DNA of 24,909 nt from the NCBI GenBank assembly GCA_002712305.1, contig PATE01000004.1:4577-29485 (forward strand), given 5' to 3'. Below are positions 1-7,540 of this stretch, one piece after another. The DNA is from Gemmatimonadota bacterium (GTDB lineage: Bacteria > Latescibacterota > UBA2968 > UBA8231). The position numbers were made by a program, and so were the translations under genes. The notes under the pieces were generated by a model, which saw only the letters and a program-made list of their open reading frames with translations, was not told where the DNA came from and did not search any database. Numbering within the stretch: position 1 is the first letter of the stretch; each line of letters opens with the position of its first letter.

Positions 1-555
1 CTTTTCGTTTCCCGTGGTCCGGACGGGGAGCAGGCCCTTGCAGCGCTGGCCGTGGTGTATCATCTGGCGCTGATCCCCTACGGATGGATCAACGAGGCCC
101 GATCGTTGCCTGCCGCCTTTCGCGAGTTTGGTGATCGAGGCCTGCGCAGAATCCGTGACTTCACTGGGGGTTGCGGTATCCTGGCATTCCTGATCATGGT
201 GGTGCTGTTCTGGATTCCCTTTGTCCGAGATCTGCTGTTGCTGGACGCACTTGGGGTGAGTGCACAGGTCGCCGATCGCTGTGTGACCCCCTTGTTTCTG
301 TTCAGTTTTCTACCTCTCACCGTGGCGCCAAGATCGTACTTTCATGGCGTTGCCTTACTGCAGCATCGAACGTTGCAGTTGGCGCCCAGCGCACCCTCCC
401 GCATCCTGGCAATTGTCTTGGTGATGTGGTTTCTGCCCGGATCGATCGGTGGTGCAGCCCAGGCGGGGTTCGCCCTGCTTGCGGGGTTTATCTGCGAGGC
501 GATCGTCTTGTGGTGGTTTGTGGGCCCGTCGCGCATCCAATCTCAACCCGTCTGA
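1..555 (+). CDS. C-terminal part of a MATE/flippase-like multi-helix membrane protein (partial)
   Basis: The frame is open at the left edge and runs 184 codons to a TGA stop, so the true start lies outside the window. At least three or four hydrophobic segments are visible: around window residues 55-75, 90-112, 130-150 and 155-172. A polar loop with Arg and Gln separates the second and third. The first visible residues resemble a loop-plus-helix pattern seen in MOP-superfamily (MATE/MviN/ANKH-like) transporters, with a small-residue-rich helix after a Gly-Pro-Asp loop. That is the basis for the tentative assignment; no substrate can be inferred. It is followed 12 nt later by an acetyltransferase gene, so the two are probably co-transcribed. 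Other polytopic membrane families remain possible. Confidence 0.6.
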   Translation, partial: LFVSRGPDGEQALAALAVVYHLALIPYGWINEARSLPAAFREFGDRGLRRIRDFTGGCGILAFLIMVVLFWIPFVRDLLLLDALGVSAQVADRCVTPLFLFSFLPLTVAPRSYFHGVALLQHRTLQLAPSAPSRILAIVLVMWFLPGSIGGAAQAGFALLAGFICEAIVLWWFVGPSRIQSQPV

Positions 556-567
556 CGAGAGTCATCC

Positions 568-1749
568 ATGGCACAGTTCACGACCCCTCGACCCGCCCGC
601 CTCAACGAGTATGCCGAGGCCATGGCCTTCACCGACCGTGTCTTCAGACCCGGCCAGAGAGGCCGTCGGATCGTAGAGAGCCAGTATCCGCACGCCTACC
701 GCGAGACGGCTTCCTATGCCCGACGGCTGTTGTTGATGCGTGACGCCGCCGAGGGGGACAGACTGGTTGGATGTCTGGGCGTCCATCCGATGCGCCTGCG
801 TCTCGGTGCAGCAACGATCACTGCCGGAGGCATTGGCGTTGTGGGCGCCGACCCGGCGCGCCGTGGTGAGGGGATCATGACGCGTCTGCTGGAAGAGGCA
901 CTGCCGAGAATGAGAGAGGCGGGACACGCCATCAGCATTCTCGGGGGGGATCGACAACGATATGGTTGGTTCGGATGGGAGAACGGTGGTGTCTGTCGTC
1001 GCTATCTGCTGACTCGACGTATGCTCGGTTCGCCGACGGCTGCAGATCGCCGACTGAAACTTCGCCGTTTCGACGCCGAGGATGGCTCGATGCGACGACG
1101 ACTCCATCGATGGGCACTAGGCAGGCCGCACGGAGTCGAGCACAGCGCCGCCGATGTGCGGCCCCTCTATCATCGCGAGGGGCGCGAAACTTGGGTCGTG
1201 GAGGACGGAAAGCGATTCGCCAGTGTCTGCCTGGGGGGGGCCGCTCGTCGCAACCGTCCCTACGAGCGTGTGGACGCAGCGTTTGGCGATACCGACATGG
1301 TCGCATCTGCGTTACGACTCGTCATGGCGCGTTTTCGTCTGACCCAGCTGTGGGCGATCGCCGGGCCCAGCGCGGCAGAGGCAGACCTGTTCGAGCCCTG
1401 GGCTGCCAGTTGGCAGACGCAGGATGATGGCATGGTCCGCATTCTCGATCTACCACTGCTCGTCGAGCAACTCGCTCCAGAGATCAAGTGTCGGCAGCGC
1501 CTGACCGGGGTTTTATTGCCAGATCTGCAGGTGCAGATCCATGATCTGCAGCAAACGGCCCTCCTGCCAGGAGGCGGCACGACCGCGCGACGTTGCGTGA
1601 TGACGAGCGTGCAGGCGATCCAGTTCTTCTTTGGCTCACGTCCTCTGAGGCAGACCGCGCTGGCGCAGCAGGTTTCCCGTCGGGTCATCGATCCCTGGGG
1701 GACTATCCTGCCCCTGCCGCTGCACGTGCCCGCGGTCCACCATATCTGA
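568..1749 (+). CDS. GNAT-family N-acetyltransferase, two-domain (Eis-like architecture)
   Basis: A 393-residue protein. The N-terminal half carries the GNAT fold: a beta-strand leading to GADPARRGEGIMTRLLEEAL around residues 93-112, which matches motif A (R-R-G-x-G, the acetyl-CoA pyrophosphate loop). Next comes a strand with Gly-Gly-Asp-Arg and a YGWFGWENGG segment typical of the longer GNATs that carry a second GNAT-like half and a C-terminal sterol-carrier-like domain, as in Eis. The length fits that group. The acceptor is unknown: amines of antibiotics, lysines and small metabolites are all possible. The ATG has a GACGAGAG Shine-Dalgarno-like stretch upstream and lies 12 nt after the preceding stop. 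An eight-G run at 1233-1240 sits inside the gene, with the frame intact. Confidence 0.8.
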   Translation: MAQFTTPRPARLNEYAEAMAFTDRVFRPGQRGRRIVESQYPHAYRETASYARRLLLMRDAAEGDRLVGCLGVHPMRLRLGAATITAGGIGVVGADPARRGEGIMTRLLEEALPRMREAGHAISILGGDRQRYGWFGWENGGVCRRYLLTRRMLGSPTAADRRLKLRRFDAEDGSMRRRLHRWALGRPHGVEHSAADVRPLYHREGRETWVVEDGKRFASVCLGGAARRNRPYERVDAAFGDTDMVASALRLVMARFRLTQLWAIAGPSAAEADLFEPWAASWQTQDDGMVRILDLPLLVEQLAPEIKCRQRLTGVLLPDLQVQIHDLQQTALLPGGGTTARRCVMTSVQAIQFFFGSRPLRQTALAQQVSRRVIDPWGTILPLPLHVPAVHHI

Positions 1750-1881
1750 AACGTCCTCTCGGCGTGGCGTTTTTCCCTGGTTTCAGAGGGAGAATGGTTG
1801 CGGATTCCGCGATTTCGGCGTTATGTTTCAGAATATGTGGAATCGCGCCCAACTATAGCGTCTACAAGGAGTTATTCCGTT

Positions 1882-2487
1882 ATGCGATCGATCGACATCC
1901 GCGCCACGCTGGCCATTGTTGCCATCGCCGTCCTGGCGAGTACCCCTCAGGCGGCAAGCGCCGACGTCAGCGCATTCATCGGTTCGGTCAGCTTCGATGA
2001 GGAAGCGGATCTCGACAACAGCCTCGGTGTCGGACTCAGATGGGGAAAGTCTAGTGGTGTTCTAGCGGGCGAGACCTCACTGATGATCGCCCGTCCGGAG
2101 CGCGGCTCTGCCGGCGAGTCGGTGACCTCCATCTTCTATGAAGGTCGAATCCTCGTGAACATTCCTGTCGGGCAGGTGATGCCCTTCGTCGGCGTGGGGT
2201 TCGGAGCGATCACGACCACATCCGCATCCGCTGACATCCCTGCCGACTCCGATGCAGCAGCTACCGAGGCACTTGAAGCGATTTCAGATCTGCAGACCAA
2301 CTCGGCATTCTCGTACGGCGCGGGCGTCCGCTACGCCCTGAGTGATCGGATGGATGCGCGCTTCGATGTGCGTCAGTACCAGGTGTTGTCCGCCAAGAGT
2401 TTTGTGGCAGATGAGTTGGGCGTCGAAATCGATGAGAAGACGGTGCAGCATAGCGAGCTGAGCGTCGGGGTTGTCGTCCGCTTCTAG
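1882..2487 (+). CDS. Secreted outer-membrane beta-barrel protein, OmpA/OmpW-like porin fold
   Basis: A 201-residue protein starting at an ATG with AAGGAG at 1866-1871 (10-nt spacer). A longer reading from a TTG at 1798 is open but has no comparable ribosome site and would bury the signal peptide. The N-terminus is a classic signal peptide: Arg, a hydrophobic core of Ala/Ile/Val/Leu, then an ASA cleavage site near residue 27. The mature part alternates polar and hydrophobic residues in strands with Gly-rich turns, such as the VMPFVGVGFGAITT region and the SYGAGVRYAL region, and ends in Val-Val-Val-Arg-Phe. A terminal Phe is the usual BAM recognition signal. This predicts a small eight-stranded barrel; its ligand or role is unknown. 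The preceding 132 nt hold only short inverted and direct repeats. Confidence 0.75.
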   Translation: MRSIDIRATLAIVAIAVLASTPQAASADVSAFIGSVSFDEEADLDNSLGVGLRWGKSSGVLAGETSLMIARPERGSAGESVTSIFYEGRILVNIPVGQVMPFVGVGFGAITTTSASADIPADSDAAATEALEAISDLQTNSAFSYGAGVRYALSDRMDARFDVRQYQVLSAKSFVADELGVEIDEKTVQHSELSVGVVVRF

Positions 2488-2495
2488 CGGACGAC
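2473..2495 (+). terminator. Perfect 10-bp hairpin overlapping the stop codon of the beta-barrel gene
   Basis: GTCGTCCGCT at 2473-2482 is the exact reverse complement of AGCGGACGAC at 2486-2495, leaving a 3-nt loop. The stem spans the TAG stop at 2485-2487. Downstream is TCTTCACATCC rather than a T-run, so this is not a canonical intrinsic terminator. It may slow polymerase, protect the mRNA 3' end, or separate the barrel gene from the mla operon that starts 43 nt later. The pairing is seen directly; the function is inferred. Confidence 0.5.
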
Positions 2496-2538
2496 TCTTC
2501 ACATCCTTGCCGTGTATGGTTAAGAGGGGAAGCAGCCG

Positions 2539-3342
2539 ATGGGAGCGCTGCTGAGTCTACTACAGTCGCTGGGACAGTTCACGGAGTCCTTCTTCGTCGA
2601 CGCCTGGCGGCTGCTCCGCTTTTCCCTCGTATCGCTCGCAGCGCTCAGCAGATTCGTCGGTGGGCACGGATTCAGAGCTGCAGCTCGGGTCACCATGCAG
2701 CAGGTGTACTTCACCGGCCTGGAAGCGTTGCCCTTCCTTGCGCTGTTGTCCCTGTTGCTCGGTTCCACCGTCATTGTCCAGGCGTTGCCGCAGTTGCAGG
2801 ATGTGGGGGCAACGGGGCTGGTGGGCAAGATCCTCGTCATTGTCATCGTGCGGGAACTGGGACCGATCGTGACGGCCATGGTGGTCATCACCCGATCTGG
2901 TACGGCCATGGCGGCGGAGATGGCGACCAATCGAATCACAGGACAGGTGGAAGCTTTCGAGGCGATGGGGATCGACGTGTTCCACTATCTGATCGCGCCG
3001 CGAGTGTTGGGCTCGATGATCGCCGTGTTCTGCATGGTTGTCGTATTCGACGTCGTGTCTCTGATCGGCGGATTCCTCGTCGCCAGTATACGTCTGACGA
3101 TGCCCCTCTCCATGTATCTGCAGACGATCCTGGAAACCCTTGAGCCGCTCGATCTCTATATCAGCCTGAGCAAAGGCATCCTCTTCGGTCTCGTGATCAG
3201 CCTGTTCTCATGTTACCACGGACTGCGTGCCAAACGCGCGCCCTATGAGGTGCCCATGGTGGCTCGTTCAGGTGTGATTCAATCCATGTTCTTTGTGTTC
3301 GTCTCGAGTGCCGTGATCTCGGCACTCTTCTACTGGATTTGA
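2539..3342 (+). CDS. mlaE: MlaE-family ABC transporter permease (phospholipid/MCE transport)
   Basis: A 267-residue integral membrane protein of the MlaE (DUF140) family, the permease that partners an MlaF-type ATPase and an MCE protein to move phospholipids across the envelope. The family hallmark is present: RELGPIVTAMVVITRSG followed by TAMAAEMATNRITGQVEA, with the EAMGID segment and the later PRVLGSMIA helix. Roughly five membrane segments are visible, and the length is usual for the family. The ATG has GAGGGGA eight nucleotides upstream. It is first in a tight run with mlaF and mlaD, overlapping mlaF by a few bases. The order here is E-F-D rather than the F-E-D of enterobacteria. No MlaC or MlaB homologue is visible in this window. 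Confidence 0.93.
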   Translation: MGALLSLLQSLGQFTESFFVDAWRLLRFSLVSLAALSRFVGGHGFRAAARVTMQQVYFTGLEALPFLALLSLLLGSTVIVQALPQLQDVGATGLVGKILVIVIVRELGPIVTAMVVITRSGTAMAAEMATNRITGQVEAFEAMGIDVFHYLIAPRVLGSMIAVFCMVVVFDVVSLIGGFLVASIRLTMPLSMYLQTILETLEPLDLYISLSKGILFGLVISLFSCYHGLRAKRAPYEVPMVARSGVIQSMFFVFVSSAVISALFYWI

Positions 3343-4175
3343 CGGTGGATTCCTCTTCCGCTCCCCTTCTCCAGTTTCGCCAGGTGACCTTGGAAGTAGA
3401 GGGGCGCCGCTTCCTGGATGGGGCAGAGCTGAGGGTCGATGCGGGGGAATCCGTCATCGTCGCGGGCACACCCGGATCCGGCAAGTCATTCGTCCTTCGT
3501 CTGTTGCTGGGGCTTCCTGGGATCGGTGATGCTCAGGTTGTGCTTCGGGGCGAAGTGATCGTTGCGGGGCAATCGGTGTTCGAACTGGAGGGGAACGACC
3601 TTCAAGTCCTGCGACGGCGCATCGGTTTCGTCATGCAGGAGGGAGGGTTGATCGAGAACATGGATGTCCGACGCAATATCACACTGCCGATTCAGTATCA
3701 CTTCCGTGACATGTTGTCGGATGGCAGCCTCGCAGATCGGCGATGCGATCAGTTGCTGGAGCGTTTCGACATCAGCCATCTGGGTTCGTCCGGCTTGAGA
3801 CCCGTCTCGCTCGATCACGAACAGAAGATTTATGTCGCCCTTGCTAGGGCCCTCGTGATGGATCCGTTCCTGTTGTTATTGGACGATCCAATGATCGGCC
3901 TGTCGCCGGATTCGGCGCAGCGATTGTGTCACCATGCCTTTGACTCCACGTCCCTGTTCACCGACCGGCTCCCGGGTGAGACCACTGAGAGTCTGACCCA
4001 TTTGCTTACGACGGCGGATCTTGGTGGGTATCTGGAACACGGTGACCGTTTCGTGTTGCTGGATGACGGCCATCTGATCGACGTCGGCGATCGGACCGCG
4101 GTCGAGACGTCAGACGATCCCCGACTGGCAAGAGTGCTAAAACGAGACCCGATCGAAGTGGGTGGCCATGGCTGA
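3339..4175 (+). CDS. mlaF: MlaF-family ABC ATPase with degenerate catalytic motifs
   Basis: A 278-residue nucleotide-binding domain between the permease and MCE genes, so by position it is the Mla ATPase. Walker A is intact (GTPGSGKS, residues 43-50) and a Q-loop Gln is at residue 100. The other motifs are altered. The LSGGQ signature is VSLDHEQ (156-162), although the following ALARAL helix is normal. Walker B reads LLLLDDP, with Asp183 where the catalytic Glu belongs. The H-loop stretch reads LLTTADLGG with no His at the expected place. It may bind ATP but hydrolyse it slowly. The start is a TTG overlapping the mlaE stop (TTGA); a GTG at 3345 is an alternative. The extended C-terminus runs past the ATPase core and overlaps the start of mlaD. 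Confidence 0.85.
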   Translation: MTVDSSSAPLLQFRQVTLEVEGRRFLDGAELRVDAGESVIVAGTPGSGKSFVLRLLLGLPGIGDAQVVLRGEVIVAGQSVFELEGNDLQVLRRRIGFVMQEGGLIENMDVRRNITLPIQYHFRDMLSDGSLADRRCDQLLERFDISHLGSSGLRPVSLDHEQKIYVALARALVMDPFLLLLDDPMIGLSPDSAQRLCHHAFDSTSLFTDRLPGETTESLTHLLTTADLGGYLEHGDRFVLLDDGHLIDVGDRTAVETSDDPRLARVLKRDPIEVGGHG

Positions 4176-5178
4176 GAATGCGAGCAAACGTCTTCACGAG
4201 AGGTCGTTGGGGCATGTGATGGTGGGGTTGTTTGTCCTAGTCGTAAGTGTCGGATTTGGCTGGCTCCTGATCGAACTACGCAGTGGTCCAGAGCGGTATG
4301 CTCTGGTCGCTGAATTCGAGATCCTCGGAAACATCTCGGAAGCAACAAAGGTCAAGCTGCGAGGATACACAGTGGGACGTGTCGATGGCATCCAGTTCCG
4401 ACCGAATCCCAAACCGGGTGAGCCCTATTTTCTCGTCGAGATCGGTGTCGAGAAGGGCGTCCCCGTGCCTCAGGGGACGGTCGCAGAGATCCGCGGATCA
4501 GGTCTTGTGGGGGAGGCCTTCATCGAACTGGTCACACCTGATGAGACTCACACTGGAATACTTTCACCGGGGAGCCACCTGAAAGGCCAGGCCGACGAGG
4601 GCATGAAGACACTGATCGCCCGTCTGACAGACGCGGCCAGGAAACTAGGTGGTGCGGGCACGGCCCTGCGGGATGCTGATTTCGGTGAGAAGCTGGGCTC
4701 GCTCAATCGGGATGTGTCACGCATCGCCGACCAGTTGACCGTGGTCTCCAGCAGCGCGGACACACTCCTTCGCACAAGCCGTGACATGTTGGTGGGTGTG
4801 CAGCCGGCTTTGCAGCAGTCCTTGGAGAATCTAGACAAGAGCCTTCGCCACCTTTCGACGTTGATGTCGCGGGCCGATACGCTGATGGCCAAGTCCGATG
4901 AAGATATTGCGCAGACGGCAAGTGCTCTGCGTCATGTTGCCCAACACCTCGACCAGGTCCTGGCACGAGTCGACACCATCACGGCAAGCAGGCAGGAGCA
5001 GATCGACTCGACGCTGGACAATCTCCATCAGACGTCGGAGTCGATCCGGGCGTTGAGCGCTCGTCCACTGCGTGTGTTCACCGGCACCGAGCCCCGCCAA
5101 CCCAATCGGGACGCCTTCGACGTCATCACGGGCAACACGGTGGGACAGGATTCGCTTGAGGGCGCGGACGAACCGTGA
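4168..5178 (+). CDS. mlaD: MlaD/MCE-domain protein, periplasmic lipid-binding subunit
   Basis: A 336-residue protein with a short cytoplasmic N-terminus, one membrane anchor (about residues 16-36) and an MCE domain (about 42-125). MCE hallmarks are the N-I-S-E-A-T-K-V-K-L-R-G strand, the Tyr-x-Val-Gly-x-Val motif, and the later G-x-G-L-V-G-E-A-F-I-E-L strand. MCE proteins form hexameric rings that pass lipids between the MlaFE transporter and the outer membrane. The remaining 200 residues are rich in Leu, Ala, Asp, Ser and Gln and predict long helices, as in MCE proteins that build a periplasmic tunnel. The ATG at 4168 overlaps the mlaF stop by 8 nt; a GTG at 4162 in the same frame is an alternative. 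It overlaps the next gene through GTGA. Confidence 0.88.
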   Translation: MAENASKRLHERSLGHVMVGLFVLVVSVGFGWLLIELRSGPERYALVAEFEILGNISEATKVKLRGYTVGRVDGIQFRPNPKPGEPYFLVEIGVEKGVPVPQGTVAEIRGSGLVGEAFIELVTPDETHTGILSPGSHLKGQADEGMKTLIARLTDAARKLGGAGTALRDADFGEKLGSLNRDVSRIADQLTVVSSSADTLLRTSRDMLVGVQPALQQSLENLDKSLRHLSTLMSRADTLMAKSDEDIAQTASALRHVAQHLDQVLARVDTITASRQEQIDSTLDNLHQTSESIRALSARPLRVFTGTEPRQPNRDAFDVITGNTVGQDSLEGADEP

Positions 5179-5702
5179 CGGCCCCTCCGCGACCCGGTGC
5201 GATTCGCCACCTACGCCAGCAGCTGGTGGAGGCGAGACGTGAACAGCGTCGTGATATCGTCGATGAGATCGTCCAGGGTGTACGTGAACTTGGTGGTTGG
5301 GGGTATCGCTGCTGTCTGGTCGACTACGCGCGCTTTCGCACGGCGTGTTTCGTGCGGGTTCTCGGCTTCGAAAAACACCGGATCAAGGCCGAGGTTGAGT
5401 TTCCCATCCGCCCGGGATTGCGCTCGGTCCAGTGGCTGCCCCTGTCACACCTGGTCGACTATGATGAAATCGAGCCCGATCGCCTGCACACGATCTATGA
5501 GGATCTCGGAGTATATCTGAAACGGCCAGATGCCAACCTTGCCCGCGAACGTCCCAGGCCTTGTGGCGGACCGGCGCTTGCGCTGAACAGGAATGATCGG
5601 CGTCGAAGGTCTACCCGATCGAACGAACCGATGACCGTGTGGTGGGGAGTTGCGGGTGTGCTGTTTACGTGCAGTCTATTCTTCTTCATCGCCACGACCT
5701 GA
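5175..5702 (+). CDS. Uncharacterised Mla-linked protein with a C-terminal membrane segment
   Basis: A 175-residue protein of no family I recognise. The GTG start overlaps the mlaD stop (GTGA), which implies translational coupling and a link to lipid transport. The N-terminal 35 residues are highly charged (Arg, Glu, Gln) and probably helical. A central region of alternating hydrophobic strands, including GGWGYRCCLVDYARF and FVRVLGFEKHRIKAEVEFPI, looks like a small beta-rich domain. A basic, proline-rich linker follows, and the protein ends in a single hydrophobic helix of about 20 residues (WWGVAGVLFTCSLFFFIA). A tail-anchored cytoplasmic-facing protein is a reasonable reading. It could be an accessory factor for the diverged MlaF; that is inference from position only. 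Confidence 0.7.
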   Translation: MTAPPRPGAIRHLRQQLVEARREQRRDIVDEIVQGVRELGGWGYRCCLVDYARFRTACFVRVLGFEKHRIKAEVEFPIRPGLRSVQWLPLSHLVDYDEIEPDRLHTIYEDLGVYLKRPDANLARERPRPCGGPALALNRNDRRRRSTRSNEPMTVWWGVAGVLFTCSLFFFIATT

Positions 5703-5724
5703 GACCACTAGCACGCTGTGACCC

Positions 5725-5729
5725 AGGAG
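5725..5729 (+). promoter_or_regulatory. Ribosome binding site choosing the internal GTG start of the channel-like gene
   Basis: AGGAG lies 9 nt before the GTG at 5739. The upstream in-frame GTG at 5718 has no comparable site, and the AGGAG would fall inside its coding sequence. This supports 5739 as the start. Confidence 0.6.
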
Positions 5730-5738
5730 ACAGATCTC

Positions 5739-6764
5739 GTGAGTCAGTCAGAGGCCGAAACCCAGTCAGCAGACGCGTCGTGCGCCTATGTCCGTGTCGA
5801 CGGCACGCGGTGTCCTGGACAGATCGAAGGTGACGGCAATCTCTGTTTCTGGCATGATCCGGATGCAAGCAAGGAAGAGGATGGAATGCGGTCCCGTCTT
5901 GAGGATTGGGCAGCCACGGGTGAGTCCATGGAGGGTTTCATTCTGCATTTTGCACAACTTCAAGGTGTGAAGTTGTCCTCCCATGAAGGGCGTGTTCTGC
6001 GTGGGGCGAATCTGTTTCGCGCAAACCTGGCCGGGGCGCACATGTGGAATGCCGACCTGCAGGGCACAGATCTGTTGAAGGCCAATCTGGCGGGAGCGAA
6101 TCTCAACGAAACGAACCTGCAGGACGCCCATATCCTCGGTGCCACCTTTGATGGCGCCAAACTCGAGCGTGTAGAATGGGGTGACGCCTGCGTCAACGAA
6201 AAGATGGCATTCGATGCCCAGCGCAGCGGCAATCGGGCAGAGGCGCTGGAAAAGTTTGAAGAAGCGGAAGAGGTGTACCGTACCCTTCGACGGGCCTACG
6301 ACAGTGCGGGACGTTTTGAACAGGCAGGCACGTTCTTCAAGCGTGAAATGACCATGCGCCGAATGCTCTTGCCCCGCTGGTCCATCGACCGGATGTGGTC
6401 GAAGATCGTCAGCGTATTCTGCGCATATGGGGAGAGTCCGCCTCGTGTGATCGTTTCGGCGGCCGTCATCAATCTACTGGTGGCGGTCATGTTCTGGCTC
6501 GTTGGAATCAATGGTCCCGATGTGGGTCTCAATCGGGCTGATGGCCGAATCGGAATTGATATGGCGGCGGGCCTCGAGCACAACGTCTACTCCTACCTGC
6601 ACTGCGTCTACTACAGCGTCGTCACCTTCACGACGCTTGGATACGGAGAAATGACACCGCCCACGCTGTTCACGCGGAATCTCGCAGCAGCTCATGCCTT
6701 CATGGGAGCCTTCATGATGGCCATGTTTGTGGCGGTTTTCGGAAAGAAGATGACTCGTGGCTGA
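5739..6764 (+). CDS. Zinc-finger / pentapeptide-repeat / two-TM potassium-channel-like protein
   Basis: A 341-residue multidomain protein. Residues 15-39 hold a Cys-x9-Cys-x10-Cys-x2-His cluster in a short CAYVRVDGTRCPG...CFWHD unit, a likely zinc-binding knuckle. Residues about 85-145 are pentapeptide repeats of the A(D/N)Lxx type (RGANLFRANLAGAHMWNADL), predicting a right-handed beta-helix. A helical, charged segment with TPR-like spacing (about 160-205) follows. The C-terminus is an ion-channel module: a helix at about 236-256, a pore loop with the filter TFTTLGYGE (296-304), and a second helix to residue 334. The TLGYG filter implies K+ selectivity. It lies downstream of the Mla-linked gene and overlaps the next gene by 8 nt. 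The ligand sensed by the cytoplasmic part is unknown. Confidence 0.85.
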   Translation: MSQSEAETQSADASCAYVRVDGTRCPGQIEGDGNLCFWHDPDASKEEDGMRSRLEDWAATGESMEGFILHFAQLQGVKLSSHEGRVLRGANLFRANLAGAHMWNADLQGTDLLKANLAGANLNETNLQDAHILGATFDGAKLERVEWGDACVNEKMAFDAQRSGNRAEALEKFEEAEEVYRTLRRAYDSAGRFEQAGTFFKREMTMRRMLLPRWSIDRMWSKIVSVFCAYGESPPRVIVSAAVINLLVAVMFWLVGINGPDVGLNRADGRIGIDMAAGLEHNVYSYLHCVYYSVVTFTTLGYGEMTPPTLFTRNLAAAHAFMGAFMMAMFVAVFGKKMTRG

Positions 6765-7446
6765 TTGCAGACAGTGGCTGGGGTTCGGTCTGGCTCTCAC
6801 GATCCTGTGCCCAAGCACATCAGAGGCGCAACAGCTCGACGCGGCGCAGCAGGCCTTTCAGCAGGGCTATTCCCACCAAACGGGTGCGGATGGGAAGAAG
6901 ATTGATATAGAGCTTGCCCTGCGTTTCTACGCGCAGGCGTTGCGTCTACGGCCGCAGTTCTACGAGGCCCATGCCAATGCCGGACAGATCTACTATGAGC
7001 GTCGCAAGTACAAGCGTGCCATCAAACATTTCACCGAAGCGGTTCGTCTCGCACGCGGCCGAGATGATGTATCCACGGTTGAGGAGGCGCGGGTAAGCAG
7101 CAATCTTGGCGGTTGCTACTTCCAGCAAGGCCAACTGAAGGAGGCCGATAGTTGGATTCGTGGGGCCATCAGCCTAGATCCCGCCCTGGTGGAGGCGCAC
7201 TACAATCTGATCAACCTTCTGCTGCGACATGACCAAATCGTAGAGGCGCGGCAGCACCTGGCTGCCGCTCAACAGGCCGCGCCGAGTGAGCGCTACGGGA
7301 TTTTCGTCGGTCGCCTGCAAACCAAGGACAGCTACGCGTCCTGGAATCCTCTCTGGTTGAAGGTCGTGATCGGGGTGGCTGCCATTGTGACCATCGCTTT
7401 GATCGTGTTTCGAGCGGTTGGCACAGCCAGGTCGACGGATTCCTGA
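6757..7446 (+). CDS. Membrane-anchored periplasmic TPR protein
   Basis: A 229-residue protein starting at a GTG that overlaps the channel gene's stop by 8 nt. A signal-like hydrophobic stretch (about residues 5-20) ends at SEAQQ. It is followed by about three tetratricopeptide repeats, recognisable by the A-N-A-G-x-I-Y-Y-E-R-R-K-Y-x-R-A-I-K-H-F pattern near 68-90 and the SNLGGCYFQQGQLKEADSWI repeat near 110-130, each ending in a Pro-containing turn. A single membrane helix sits near the C-terminus (about 200-220), followed by a short basic tail. TPRs mediate protein-protein contacts, so this could scaffold the transport or channel proteins of the same run. No enzyme motif is seen. It is the last gene before the riboswitch region. 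Confidence 0.78.
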   Translation: MADCRQWLGFGLALTILCPSTSEAQQLDAAQQAFQQGYSHQTGADGKKIDIELALRFYAQALRLRPQFYEAHANAGQIYYERRKYKRAIKHFTEAVRLARGRDDVSTVEEARVSSNLGGCYFQQGQLKEADSWIRGAISLDPALVEAHYNLINLLLRHDQIVEARQHLAAAQQAAPSERYGIFVGRLQTKDSYASWNPLWLKVVIGVAAIVTIALIVFRAVGTARSTDS

Positions 7447-7457
7447 CGCAGGGTTCC

Positions 7458-7487
7458 TTGACGGTCTTGAGTCGGCTTATCTACACT
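7458..7487 (+). promoter_or_regulatory. Candidate sigma70-type promoter for the B12 operon
   Basis: TTGACG at 7458-7463 (5/6 to the -35 consensus) and TACACT at 7482-7487 (4/6 to the -10) are separated by 18 nt. Transcription would start near 7494, about 50 nt before the riboswitch aptamer. The placement is sensible; the match is moderate. Confidence 0.45.
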
Positions 7488-7540
7488 TGAGACAGTCATC
7501 GTCGGCACACATTGTGCCGGAATCGATGTGACACAGACTT

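Noticed and set aside
171-743. Plus-strand frame of 190 codons across the membrane-protein and acetyltransferase genes
   Set aside because: It overlaps two better-supported genes in a different frame and has composition typical of an out-of-frame translation.
1798-1881. TTG-initiated extension of the beta-barrel protein
   Set aside because: It would place 28 residues before the signal peptide; AAGGAG is correctly spaced for the ATG at 1882.
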